This document shows, in pieces, positions 1 through 9,984 of a DNA stretch of 64,000 nucleotides. The position numbers and the translations under genes were made by a program. Location: assembly GCA_023213395.1 (NCBI GenBank), contig CM041465.1:199647741-199711740 (forward strand), given 5' to 3'. Position 1 is the first letter of the stretch. Each line of letters opens with the position of its first letter. The notes below the pieces were generated by a model. The model ran no database searches. It had not been told where the DNA came from and was given only the letters and a program-made list of their open reading frames with translations. Source of the stretch: Cycas panzhihuaensis (Eukaryota > Cycadophyta).

Positions 1-205
1 GACCACTCATAGCTGAGAATGACATTTTTAAGATGTCCTCCTCTTGTTTATATTGGTACTCATAATTTTCAATGGTATTTTCTTGGCCACATTTTGTATC
101 ATTCTCTTATTCAATTTTCTCATTTTCTACTACTAGAAATAATTCGATTGTATATAATTAATTTTTCTAGCATTTATGATTAGGTGTCCATTTTTTAGCA
201 CACCT
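1..205 (-). pseudogene. Gy gag C-terminus / gag-protease linker
   Basis: Read on the minus strand, 170-190 encodes WTPNHKC, the second half of the CX2C..H..C knuckle typical of plant Ty3/gypsy Gag. A stop (167-169) follows, then a Glu-rich linker ending at the window edge in a SFSAMSG-like motif, which resembles the conserved peptide just before the gypsy aspartic protease. Positions 203-209 mark the junction with element A. The gag body is at 8466-9568. The family call is firm; the product is not functional. Confidence 0.7.
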
Positions 206-209
206 AAAA

Positions 210-541
210 TGATGGAGCCGGAGGAGTAGAGCAGGACATCACGACGTTCTCATCTTGAGTACAACGGTAATTTCCAATAGAATGGCGGTGTTAATAAACA
301 CCAGGGAGGTATTCCCAACCCTTAAATAGAGAATTCGGGGAGGCGTCAGGCGCCATCACCCTAGCTGTACAACAATTAAGGTTAGTTTAAAAAAACATTA
401 AAATAAATAATGGTGATACGTTCCTCAAATGAGTGGTCGGTTCGGGCGGCTATTGAACGGCTCAAGGTGCCCTAGGGGCCCTCAAAGGCGGCTTTGAGGG
501 GCCCTAAGCGCCTGTGCACGACATTGGGATTATTCCCAACA
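210..541 (-). repeat. A 3' LTR
   Basis: Matches 8126-8460 along its whole length. On the minus strand it begins TGTTGGGAATAATCCC and ends in CA. U3 carries a 6-bp perfect inverted repeat at the element edge (524-539) and a long near-perfect hairpin (474-505). A TATTTAAG-type TATA box is near 324-331. The pol frame of A runs through the polypurine tract into this LTR and stops at 472-474, at the foot of the hairpin. Confidence 0.95.
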
Positions 542-1444
542 TTCTCCCCCATAAGCCCAATGTGTATGACTCCTAAATCATCTCTGAATTTCTCAAATTT
601 GATTTTTCCCAAGGCCTTTGTAAAAATATCCGTTGTTTGATCTTCAGTACTACAATAAGTTAACTCTATCTCTTCTGCTTGTACAAGTTCCTGAATGAAG
701 TGGTATTGAGTTTCAATATGCTTTGTTCTGCTGTGGAATACTGGATTTTTGGTCATTTGAATAGAGCTCTGATTGTCACACCAAATTCTAGTGGGACCTT
801 GCTGTTTAATTTGAAAATCCTGTAAGAGTCTTCTTAACCAGATTGATTCACGTGCTCTAACATCTGCGGCTTTATATTCTCGCCTTACCGTGGATAAGGA
901 AAGCGGTATTTTGTTTCTTTGTACTCCAAGCTACCGATCCCATACTAAATGCATAACCTGAGGTAGATTTTCTATCATCGACATCACCAGCCCAATCTGA
1001 ATCTATATAACCAGTTAACTAAAACTCGGATGTAGGTTTGTGGTATAACCCAAAGTCTGAAGTCCCTTTAAGGTATCTGAGGATTCTTTTAGCAGCTTGC
1101 CAATGAGATGTTTTTGGATCCTACATAAATCTAGATACAACACTTACGGAATATGTTATATCAGGTCGAGTAGAGGTTAAATAAAGTAGGCTGCCAATCA
1201 GTTGTCTATAGTGAGTGGGATCAACTGAAGTTGACTCATCTGTCTTAGAGAGTTTAATTCCAATTTCTGCTGGTATTGATAATGGTTTTCAGTTTGTCAT
1301 ATTAAATCTTTGTAGAAGGTCTAATATATATTTACGTTGGGAGATAAATATTCCTTGTTTATCTTGCCACACTTCCAATCCTAGAAAGTAGTGTATAAGA
1401 CCTAAGTCTGTCATTTCAAATTCCTTACACATAGCTTCTTTAAA
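472..1444 (-). pseudogene. A RT C-terminus and RNase H (copia pol end)
   Basis: Downstream of the RT palm the frame shows conserved copia landmarks: EFEMTDLG and YFLGLEV (about 1385-1420), GSLLYLTSTRPDI (about 1140-1200), then the RNase H core DSDWAGDVDDRKSTSGY (about 940-1000) and a clean terminal ORF at 472-756 with RTKHIE, FTKAL and GVIHIGL. Frameshifts and stops occur between about 760 and 1440. The terminal ORF extends past the polypurine tract into U3. RNase H would remove the RNA template during reverse transcription. Confidence 0.85.
542..551 (-). other. A polypurine tract
   Basis: On the minus strand ATGGGGGAGAA directly abuts the 3' LTR. It is the standard position and composition for the plus-strand DNA primer. 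The tract lies inside the open pol reading frame (codons MGEN), as it does in B. Confidence 0.85.
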
Positions 1445-2266
1445 TTAACTTAAAAGTTGGGAGTCATTTCCGGTATAAATTAAGTCGTCTACGTAAAGTC
1501 CTACGATCAATATCGAATTTCCTTTAATTTTGGTGTATAGGTTTGGATCTGCTTGAGATCTTTCAAACCCTTGATCTTTAAGATATGTGTCTATATGGGA
1601 ATACCAAGCCCTAGGTGCTTGTTTTAGACCATATAATGTTTTCTTTAACTTATACACTTTGTTTTCTTCCCCCCTGACTTCAAAACCGAGGGGTTGAGAG
1701 ACATAGATATCTTCTTGGATATAACCATTTACGAAAGCACTTTTTACATCCATTTGATAAACATGCCAACCCATTTGGGTGGCTAAACTTATTATACTGC
1801 GAACTGATTCCATCATAGTGACTGGGGCAAATGTTTCAGTATAGTATATGCCTTCTCTTTGGGCATATCCTTTTGCAACTAAACGAGCTTTATACTTATC
1901 AATTGATCCATCAGAGTGGAACTTAGTCTTATAGACCCATTTGGTTCCAATGGCTTTCTTTCTTGGTGGTAAGTCTACAAGTTCCCAAGTATCATTTTTA
2001 ACGATAGATTTATATTCCTCTTGCATGGCTTTTTGCCAGCACTCATGTTGATTAGCCTCACCAAAGGTTTGAGGCTCATGACTTTCAAGTAACTTACTCA
2101 TTAGAGCAAAGTTAACTTTGTGTGAACGTGTAGATCTTCGATTGTTATCTAATATATTTCCTAAGTCATGGTTGCGTTGAACCCATTTGGGTAGGGGTTG
2201 TGATGGTGGTTGAGGTGATGTTGTTTCCCTAGTGGTTTCCAGAGAATTTCTCCACATAGGAGGCAC
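1445..2266 (-). pseudogene. A reverse transcriptase (copia RVT_2), open segment
   Basis: A 273-residue open segment. A Pro-rich linker (residues 1-40) is followed by WELVDLPP (94-101), GTKWVYK (107-113), KARLVAKGYAQ (126-136), the first catalytic Asp in QMDVKSAF (Asp173), [11 protein letters not shown] (211-221) and the catalytic YVDD (258-261). This is the fingers-palm part of a copia RT. It ends at a stop just after YVDD, and the homologous sequence continues out of frame in the next segment. Catalytic residues are intact, but the segment is not linked to the rest of pol. Confidence 0.93.
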
Positions 2267-2299
2267 ATATTTGGATGTATTTAATGCATTAAACTTAAT

Positions 2300-3575
2300 G
2301 GTAATGTCCTTCTGTTGTTCGTGATTATTTTGATAGTAGGTGTCTTCTTGAAATTTGACATCCCTACTTAGTATAACTTTTCAGGATTTTGGATCATAAA
2401 CTTTATAAGATTTTGATGATTCGTTATATCCAATAAAGATACATTTTACACTATGATCATCTAATTTGGTTCTTCTTTGGTCAGGGACGCGGGCATAGGC
2501 TAAACAACCAAATACCTTAAGGTGACAGATACTAGGTTTATAACATGTCCATGCTTCTTCTGGTGTCTTCCCCCTAACTGCTTTTGTGGAACATCGATTA
2601 AGTAAGTAGACTGCGGTATGGACTTGACCCAAAATTCATGGCCTAAGTTTTTATCTTTAAGCATACAACGTGCCATTTCTACGATAGTTCTGTTTTCCTT
2701 TCGCCTACACCATTTTGTTGTGGGGTGTAGGGGTTGGTATGTTGTCGCCTAATCCCATGTTGGATACAGTAATCCTTGAAGATATTAGAGGTAAATTCTC
2801 CCCCATTATCTGATCTTAAGGAGAGGATATGATATCCACTTTGTTGCTCAACAAAGGTTTTGAAGTCAACAAAGTGGTCGAAAGCATCAGATTTGTATTT
2901 GAGAAAGAATACCCAAGTCTTTCTTGTAAAGTCATCAATAAATATAAGGAAATACTTGGCACCGCTATGAGGAGTGGCCATTGGGCCACAAATATCTCTG
3001 TATACGAGTTGAAGAGGGCGGATGCGATGGCTAAAGTCTGGAAAACTTTCTCTATGGTGTTTTCCAAGAAGGCATCCCTCACACAACTCTTTATTAACAT
3101 CAATAGGGGGCAAGCCATTAACCATATCTAATCTTTTCATAAGGGCTAAACTAGTTCGATGCCATAGGTCATTATCCATAGTAGTTGTGGTTCTAAGGGC
3201 ATATGTATTTGAGGGGGTGATAGTAAGCTTAAATAAACAATCTTTAGTCATGATACCCCTAACAACAATAGCTTCATTTTGTCGTTTGTCTTTAATGACA
3301 CATTCGCCGTTGTCAAAAATTATTTTATAATCTTGTCCCATCATCTGTCCTACCGATAGTAAAATTTTCCTTAAAGCAGGGACGTATAGAACATCATTTA
3401 AATATTTATATTCACCACTATCAGTCAATAAGGCAATGCTACCTTTTCCAATCAATTCGTGAGAGGTGTTGTCTCCAAACATAATAGACCCTTTCTTATT
3501 TATATCCAAAGTTTGAAATAATTGTTCTTTATGGGTCATGTGGGTGGAACAACCAGAATCAATGTACCAACTATC
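2300..3575 (-). pseudogene. A protease and integrase (copia pol N-terminal half)
   Basis: Within an ORF at 2679-4250 the aspartic protease site DSGCSTHMT lies at residues 231-239 (3534-3560), and the GAG-pre-integrase zinc domain follows with LWHR, C390 and C393. The integrase core has YRDICGP (D419), RSDNGGEF (D481) and QQNGVGERK (E517), so the DDE triad is present. A frameshift near 2685 ends the ORF; the integrase C-terminus continues in another frame (2381-2632, with VFGCLAY and CIFIGY motifs). Compared with B, seven codons are missing right after LWHR, removing one His of the HHCC zinc site. Confidence 0.9.
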
Positions 3576-4751
3576 GTCATCTTCTTCTAGGGCTGAAAAA
3601 CTAGATAGAAATAACCTATTGTTGATTTTAGATTCTGATGTATTTGGCACATGTCCTCTAGAGGGTGGTCCATGTTTTGAAAAACACTTATCTTCAGTGT
3701 GACCATTTCTATGACAATAAGTGCAATATAGTTGATCTCTTTTTCCATAACTAAGATTTTGATTCCTTGGTGGAGAGCGATCAAAGTTGAGAGGTCTCCC
3801 CCTTTCCTCATAGAATTGAGTATGATTATTTCTTGGTTGGTCACGATAGTTTTGAGGTGTTCTAGAAGGTTGTGGGTTCCCATGACAGTGTGGACAACAT
3901 GAATGATTTTCAACTTGTCTTCGTTGGTTTGGGTTTCTTTGAGTGTTCGAATGTCTTGGAGAGTTTTCATGTTGTAGGGGTCGTCCTTGTCTATTATGAG
4001 GAGCTTGGTATCGTGGAGGATTTTGTCTAGTTTGATTTCTAGGGTTTCCATCTTTTCTCCTTAGAGGCGATTCGTTTTGTTTTGAAGTGCCATCTTGAGG
4101 GTTAGGTTGAATGTTGGCCTTTGTAGTAAAGGCATGTTCTAAAGTTTCATTGGCAGCTTGTTGCTCTTCTATGGACATGAGCATAGCAGAAAGTTGTTCT
4201 ATTTTGAGGGTACTTAGGTCTTTAGATACACTAATACTAGTAGCTACCATTTCAAAGTGTCTAACGGCTCCTACACATCGAAGGATTCATTCAACTACTC
4301 TTTGTTCGGTTAAGGTATCCCCAAGGGACCTCATTTGGTTGACTATATCTTGAATATTGGTCATAAATTCAGTTATTGATTCATGAGGCATCATATGTAA
4401 ATTTTCAAACTTACTTCTTAAGTTTTGTAGTTTAGAGGATGCGGCCCCTTCGTATATAAGCTGTAAAGTATCCCAAGCCTCTTTGGACTTAATGGATTCA
4501 CTAACTCGTGGGAAAACATGATCTTCCAATGCACAAAAAATAAGAGCTAATGCTTCATTATCTTTTTTGACATTTTCTTTGTATATAGCTTTTTCAGTAT
4601 TAGTTGGATTTGATCATAAGTCATTGTAACCGGTTCTTACTATATCCCACATTTCATTTGCTATGAGGATGGGCCTCATCCTCCTACTCCAGTTAAGAAA
4701 ATTATTTCCATCAAATTTAGGAATAATCATATTCCCAAAACTAGACGTCAT
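3576..4751 (-). pseudogene. A gag (copia nucleocapsid)
   Basis: Start ATG at 4749-4751; its N-terminus contains IIPKFDGNNFLNW, the usual copia Gag opening. The UBN2-like Gag core follows (DHVFPRVSESIKSKEAW, LQNLRSKFENL) and a basic Asn/Gln/Arg-rich tail. The CCHC knuckle CTYCHRNGHTEDKC is at 3684-3725. An additional CPHCH motif about 55 residues upstream is partly kept in B (CSHCH). Stops at about 4616 (TGA) and 4284-4286 (TGA) break the frame. The product would form the virus-like particle and bind the RNA. Confidence 0.88.
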
Positions 4752-6361
4752 TTTAAATTAAGGTTGTATAAAATGTGATAAATACAATAGCAAAAATATT
4801 TGAATGTAAAAAATTTGAAAGAACTTAAATGAAAGAAATTATTTCCAAATATATATCCCAAGGTTTTCAAAAGTTTGAACAAATGAACTAGGACCTAGAA
4901 AGGCTACTAGGCTCTAAGTTTATGTTTCTCCTGGGGCAACCTTCGGTTGCTATTCTGTCTAGTGGCGCCTGCCCACAGATGGCAAGACAGGGACCCTTTA
5001 TACTGGTATGGAGCACTAGGCTCTATATACCTCAGTACGTGAGCTACTAAGAAGGCTTTGACACCCCCCCTGAATTGTTGGTCCACCTGCGTCAGATTTA
5101 TGCCTTACGACAGATCTAGCGGTGAAGGTTCTCGAACCAAGGCACTCACCCTCTCCAAGTCTAGCCTTGGTCTCCAAACACCACAGAATGAAAAGGTTCC
5201 GCACCTCAGTCTGCCACCGTATACACTTGATAGCTAATGGCTGTCCTCATCCAATATGAGTAGACCGATTAGCGTGTGCGGGGTGGTAACTTTAGGGGTC
5301 CTAACCGTTCCCCTTGCAAGGTTGGAAAAAAAGTATGGTTCAATTCGGAATTATCTTATTTAATGTGGAAACTAATCTATTTAGCAATGTGGTCTTACTT
5401 AGAAAAAAGAAAAATTCTTTTGATAAATAAAACAGGAAGTAAAATATGCTCTAAGCAAGATGAAATGAATACTTTTACAAAAACTCTTTTTGCTTTTTTT
5501 TCAAAAAATAATGTCCTTCAAGCAAATGTAATATGCCTTTGAAAAGAAATGCAATTTTCCTTTTATAAGTGCAAGAAAGATGATATTTTTCAACAACTTT
5601 GATACAAAAGTATAATGATCAATAAGAAAGTAATGATGTGTTTGAAAACAACCTTAAAAAAACTTTTCACTTATGCAAGACTTGAAATAAACTTTTGAGA
5701 ATAAATAGTTTTCAAAAGATGCCAATTTCTCAAATGAGTAATATAAATCTTCAATGTTAAAAAACTTTTTTTATGTAAGAACAACTTTTCTTTGAGAAAA
5801 AATATATATTGCCTTATAAATAAATGCTGGTTCAAAACAATGTAAAATGCTTGTAGAAAGATCAAGCAGAAACTTTGAGTAAACAATGAAATATGAACTA
5901 GAATTTTCTTTAAAAATTTTGAAAGAAGACAAGCTTGTTAGGATGTATGTATATGCTCAACTTTAACAGATTGAAAACTATATCGAAGCTTAAAATTTTA
6001 TCAATATGTAGATTGATGAGGTGTGAATCCAATGAAATAAACGGTTTTGAAAATGGGTACCAATAAATCATAATTTGAATAATGCAAAGATATGAACCTC
6101 CTTATAGAGCCTAACAGGAGCAGGGTAGGCAAAAATTGCATAAAAATACTAATTGACCTTTAGAAAAGGTTGAACAAATGATCAAATATTATTTATGAAG
6201 TAATCAATGTTCTTCCAATTGAAAATTTTTGAAAAATATATTAAACAGGTGTAAAAAACAGTAGATTTAGGGCAATGACATACCTCAACTTTGACTGATT
6301 TGAAATATAAGAAAAAAGTGTCAAAATATATAGAAAAATATGTCAAAATGAAGAGAAATGA

Positions 6362-6384
6362 GTCAGCTTCTCAATGAAGCTGAC
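6362..6384. other. Leader hairpin, perfect 9-bp stem
   Basis: GTCAGCTTC, five-base loop, GAAGCTGAC. The same place in D (14035-14057) and B (32832-32854) keeps the arms with one or a few mismatches. It is a candidate RNA packaging or dimerisation element; the role is inferred from position and conservation only. Confidence 0.6.
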
Positions 6385-6892
6385 GGAATTGAAATCTGAT
6401 AAAAAGTACAAAAGTTAGAGTGAAAAATGTAACAAGTGTCTTTTTGGAGAATGTTAAAAAAAATAGGCAAAAACAACTAAATTCTTTATTTCAGCGATTA
6501 AAATATTAATGAAAGTGAACTCAAAAATTGAAGTAAAAAATGGGTATTAAAGTCTGTACAACATAGATCACTATAGAGGAAATTTGGGTAAAAATCAGTT
6601 TACCAAAAATAAATGACAGCCAGTTCTAAAAACGATTTTGTTAAAAATGTAAAAATTGCTGAAATTTTGAAAGCCTAATGTTAAAATGGTCGAAACAAGG
6701 CCAAATTGGCACCGAATTGGTCTTATGACCAGTCAAAATCAGTGTACGGAAAATTTCTGATCTATTGGCGTAGGATTCGTCTGAAATCGATGAGCCAGCG
6801 AGAAGTTATGGCCATAAAAGAGCCAATAACTCTCTGAAAAAATAAAATTTAAAGTTAAAAACACTTCTAAAAAAACGTGTCTGAAGATGGAA

Positions 6893-6970
6893 TGAGTTGG
6901 GATTGAACCCAAGATCAGTTAGATAACAAAAACCTCCGATGCCAGGAGGGTGAACTCGCTCGTCAAGTTA
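6893..6970 (-). other. tRNA-like patch with B-box (GGTTCAATCC) in A leader
   Basis: On the minus strand: GAGTTCACCC, a 5-bp stem with 7-base loop (CCTCC..GGAGG), then GGGTTCAATCCC, which matches the Pol III B-box / T-arm consensus. The same arrangement occurs in B at about 33380-33440. No full cloverleaf with CCA-end geometry can be drawn, so this is not called as a tRNA gene. Confidence 0.4.
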
Positions 6971-7289
6971 AAAAACACAACTTAATCCTTTAAACCGAAT
7001 TTTGAATTTTAAAACATAGATTAAATAAAACCGAACGTTAAATATATAAACGCAAAACGAGACGATCAAAACACGGAGAATAAAACGCACAAAGGCATAC
7101 AATAATGCCAACGCAATGAATAAAGGCGTGCAACGCAATAACGCCAACGCAACAACGTAATGAATAATAATAGCACAACAATTAAACGAAGGAATGAAAA
7201 ATCAACCGATTTAATTGAAGTAATGCCAACGCAATGAATAATAATAGCTCAAGCACAAGGCGAATTAATCAACGCACTGAATAATAATG

Positions 7290-7460
7290 GAACGGACTGT
7301 GTATTATTAAAGCTGGCAATAATGATCAACGGACTGTGTATTACAGCGCACGGAAGGCGCGGAATGATCAACAGACTGTGTATTACAGCGCACGGAAGGC
7401 GCGGATCAGGGACGCAGACACAGCAGGACTGTGTATTACAGTGCAAGGGACGCAGACACA
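7290..7460. repeat. Tandem repeat in A leader (unit about 43-45 bp)
   Basis: GGACTGTGTATTA recurs at about 7295, 7331, 7374 and 7426. The central two units are nearly identical and share ACAGCGCACGGAAGGCGCGG. GC content is well above the surrounding leader. Confidence 0.8.
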
Positions 7461-7649
7461 TCGCAGAGGGCGAGGATAATGGCCTATACACGCAGCCGAA
7501 ATGAAGGCAGAGAGAGCGAACACGGAGCAGGATGCAGGGCGAGGTGCTTCTCAGGGCTACGCCTTAAGATCACAGTGTAGAGGAGATTGAGTCTTCTGGA
7601 ACACGCCAGAGATACGGGAGAGAAGCAAACACGGCAGAGCAGTAGCGCT

Positions 7650-7725
7650 AATATGCCGATGCGTACAGACATGCAAAGATAAGTAGACTAACACGCCGAT
7701 GCGTATAGGCATGCAAAGATGAATA
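7650..7725. repeat. Second short tandem duplication in A leader
   Basis: Two copies of a unit of about 42 bp, each with GCCGATGCGTA followed by CATGCAAAGAT. It lies about 200 bp from the first array in the same GC-richer patch. Confidence 0.7.
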
Positions 7726-8111
7726 AACGGGAGCCTGAACCTGAAGACAGAGAGGTGGCTTGTAGACAGCAATTTTCACACGGGGGGGCAAAGGATGCAA
7801 GGAGACAATAGGTATAAAGCGAATAATGAATAATATAATAGCAGAATCTATCAAGCACATAAAACAGTAAAGTATATATCAAAAAAAAATTATTTATTTA
7901 TATGTTGAAAATAGAAGGAACAAAGAACCTGGTTTCCGTATGGAGTACAAACTTCTGTGCAGGAGAACTTCCTTCATGGTGGATGAAATTCAGATCCGTC
8001 TTCTCCAGCGGATAGGTGAGCTCGCCAGAATCTCAACGAGCAGTCATATAGATATGTTTCGCCAGATGTATGAGCAACTAACACCAGAAAATAGACAATA
8101 GTATCACCGTG

Positions 8112-8123
8112 GGTCTAATACCA
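8112..8123 (-). other. A primer-binding site (initiator tRNA-Met)
   Basis: Minus strand TGGTATTAGACC, two bases after the 5' LTR end. It matches the canonical TGGTATCAGAGC with two changes. It marks the start of minus-strand DNA synthesis and fixes the orientation of A. Confidence 0.8.
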
Positions 8124-8125
8124 AA

Positions 8126-8460
8126 TGATGGAGCCGGAGGAATAGAGCAGGACATCACGACGTTCTCGTCTTGAGTACAATGGTAATTTCCAATAGAATG
8201 GCGGTGTTAATAAACACTAGGGAGGTATTCCTAACCCTTAAATAGAGAATTCGGGGAGGCGTCAGGCGCCATCACCCTAGCTGCACAACAATTAAGGTTA
8301 GTTTAAAAAAATATTAAAATAAATAACGGTGATACGTACCTCAAATGAGTGGTTGGTCCGGGCGGCTATTGAATGGCTCAAGGTGCCCTAGGGGCCCTCA
8401 AAGGCGGCTTTGAGGGGCCCTAAGCGCTCTGGTGCACGTACATTGGGATTATTCCCAACA
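8126..8460 (-). repeat. A 5' LTR
   Basis: Partner of 210-541, TG..CA ended, followed on the right by TAAAA (TSD). Edge palindrome at 8443-8458, U3 hairpin at 8390-8421, TATA-like box near 8242, and a GTGTT..AACAC hairpin about 25 bases downstream of the TATA box (about 8204-8217). Confidence 0.95.
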
Positions 8461-8465
8461 TAAAA

Positions 8466-9568
8466 TAAAGATTCTTTTTTCGTTATTCTTCTTGCTCAAC
8501 TCTTATCCTTTGAAGTAATGGTTTAACTAGCCGAGTAACTCTACTAGGTACTAGACCAAGTCGTATTACTCAAGGAGGACTAGAACAAGCATAAGGGGGA
8601 ATATAGGGTCTTGTTCTTGATTTTCGTAATTCATTAACTTTTCCTTTATATATTTTGGCAAGTTGTATTGATTTATTCAAATCCTGAGGTTCTTGAATCT
8701 TGATGTTCACTTGAATTTCAATGGTTAAGCCATCTATATATAATTGGATAAGTTGATTTATGGGAATGTCTTCTAAAACATAACTTAATTTTGTGAATAT
8801 TGCACTGTATTCTTCTACAGATCTTATTTATTTTAATCTTCATAACTCAAAATAATAATCACGATTAGATACAGTCTCAAATCGTTTGATAAATAAATGC
8901 ACAAATTCTTTCTAGGTTAGAAGTTGAGTCCAAAAAGAGGTCCGTTCTAGACATTGCTACCATTCACATGCTATCCCATCCATGTGTAGGGTGGCTAATG
9001 GAACTTGTTCTGCTTGCTCAATCTTCATTAAGCGAAAGTAGTTTTCCATTTGTTGAATCCATACTCTTGGGTCATGCAATTTTTTCTCCATACTGAAATA
9101 TTGTATAATAATTTTTTCTAACCTTTTCTTTTTTTATGTTTGAATACTTTGTAATCAGTTGAAGTATACTTAAAAACCCACTATCTTTTGTTCTTCATGA
9201 GTTAAATTCCAGTATTCATTAAGGTATTTCCTGATAGCTTCATTTTCAAAATTAATCAGAGATATCTGAGGACCCCTCTAATTTTGTGTAGTTTGAAGTC
9301 TGATGTGTGATTGATGACTCATAACTTCATTTTCTGAATCAAGAACAATCATATCTTGCTTTCTACTTGTTGCTATGATTGTTAATTTATCCAAGATTTG
9401 GTGTAAAGTATGATTCAAGAGGGCATTTGATGTCTGAACTGCATCTTGGACTGCTTGAGTAATTGACTCCACGATGTTTTTTTGTACGGTGTTCTCTGTC
9501 ATTTCTTTTGTATTCATTATTTTAATAATGGTATAGGTGTGATTCCAATGACTAACCTCCATAGTCAA
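8466..9568 (-). pseudogene. Gy gag (Ty3/gypsy, Retrotrans_gag)
   Basis: The N-terminal open stretch is at 9278-9568 (96 residues, Gln/Thr-rich). Then the gypsy Gag core is readable with stops: DPRVWIQQMENYFRL (about 9040-9085), ATLHMDGIACEW (about 8970-9005), VHLFIKRFE, a SVEEYSAIF..LSYVL segment, and YIDGLTIEIQVNI (about 8700-8740). The charged segment before the knuckle reaches 8466, where A interrupts it. At least five stops fall in the body; several are single transitions from Trp or Gln codons. The protein would be the structural capsid of Gy. Confidence 0.85.
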
Positions 9569-9931
9569 GTTTACAACTTTGTCAGATCGTTTAAGGTTGA
9601 TATTTATCTAACACTTGTGATCTTCTTGTGCTTAACGAAAATGATTATAATTATATACGAACGCTTAAATAGATAAAATAATTAATTGATTATTTGTAAA
9701 GTATGAACAATATTGATAAACTTTATAAGATGTAAGATGAATTGTCACTAAATCATGGTGTTGATTGAGGGTGCAATTATTGAAAGTGATTGAGTGATGA
9801 TATAAATACTTATAAAATGAATATGAAGGATAAATGAGTACTCTATTTGAATTGGTGAAAGTAATAATAAAATAAACTTCAAGAGTGAAAATATAATCAA
9901 TATAAATTTATTTGAATGGTTTTAAGAAAAA

Positions 9932-9984
<53 letters not shown>

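Larger units (their letters stand above)
4752..8111 (-). other. A long non-coding leader between PBS and gag
   Basis: 3.36 kb without a convincing ORF; copia leaders are usually short. Stretches are recognisably shared with B (31463-35672) and D (13266-15215), for instance 4880-5330 with 31630-32100, 6040-6140 with 13720-13830, and 6340-6430 with D 14025-14110 and B 32815-32890. The start next to the PBS (about 8000-8110) also matches C (about 11300-11450). It contains a hairpin (6362-6384), a tRNA-like patch (6895-6970) and a more GC-rich section with tandem repeats (7290-7725). The conservation is of nucleotides, not of a reading frame. Confidence 0.8.
210..8460 (-). mobile_element. A: Ty1/copia retrotransposon with 3.4-kb leader
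   Basis: 8251-bp element flanked by a perfect 5-bp target duplication TAAAA (205-209 and 8461-8465). LTRs are 332 and 335 bp with TG..CA ends. Order on the minus strand is 5' LTR (8126-8460), primer-binding site, 3.36-kb leader, gag, protease, integrase, RT, RNase H, polypurine tract, 3' LTR (210-541). Integrase before RT defines copia. About 12 substitutions and three 1-bp indels separate the LTRs (about 96% identity), making it the youngest datable insertion here. Stops at about 4616 and 4285 and frameshifts near 2685 and 2630 disable it. Same family as element B. Confidence 0.95.

Noticed and set aside
6893-6970. A true tRNA gene in the A leader
   Set aside because: Only a B-box-like T arm and one 5/7 stem-loop can be drawn. 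Position 33 of the would-be anticodon loop is not T, and no acceptor stem is found.
7290-7725. CRISPR-like array
   Set aside because: Direct tandem repeats without regular unique spacers, within a plant retrotransposon.
4752-8111. A hidden extra gene (env-like or other) in the long leaders
   Set aside because: ORFs in A, B and D leaders are short, not homologous to each other in any frame, and do not resemble a known protein, apart from the PPR-like scrap in B. Nucleotide conservation without a shared frame argues for RNA function.
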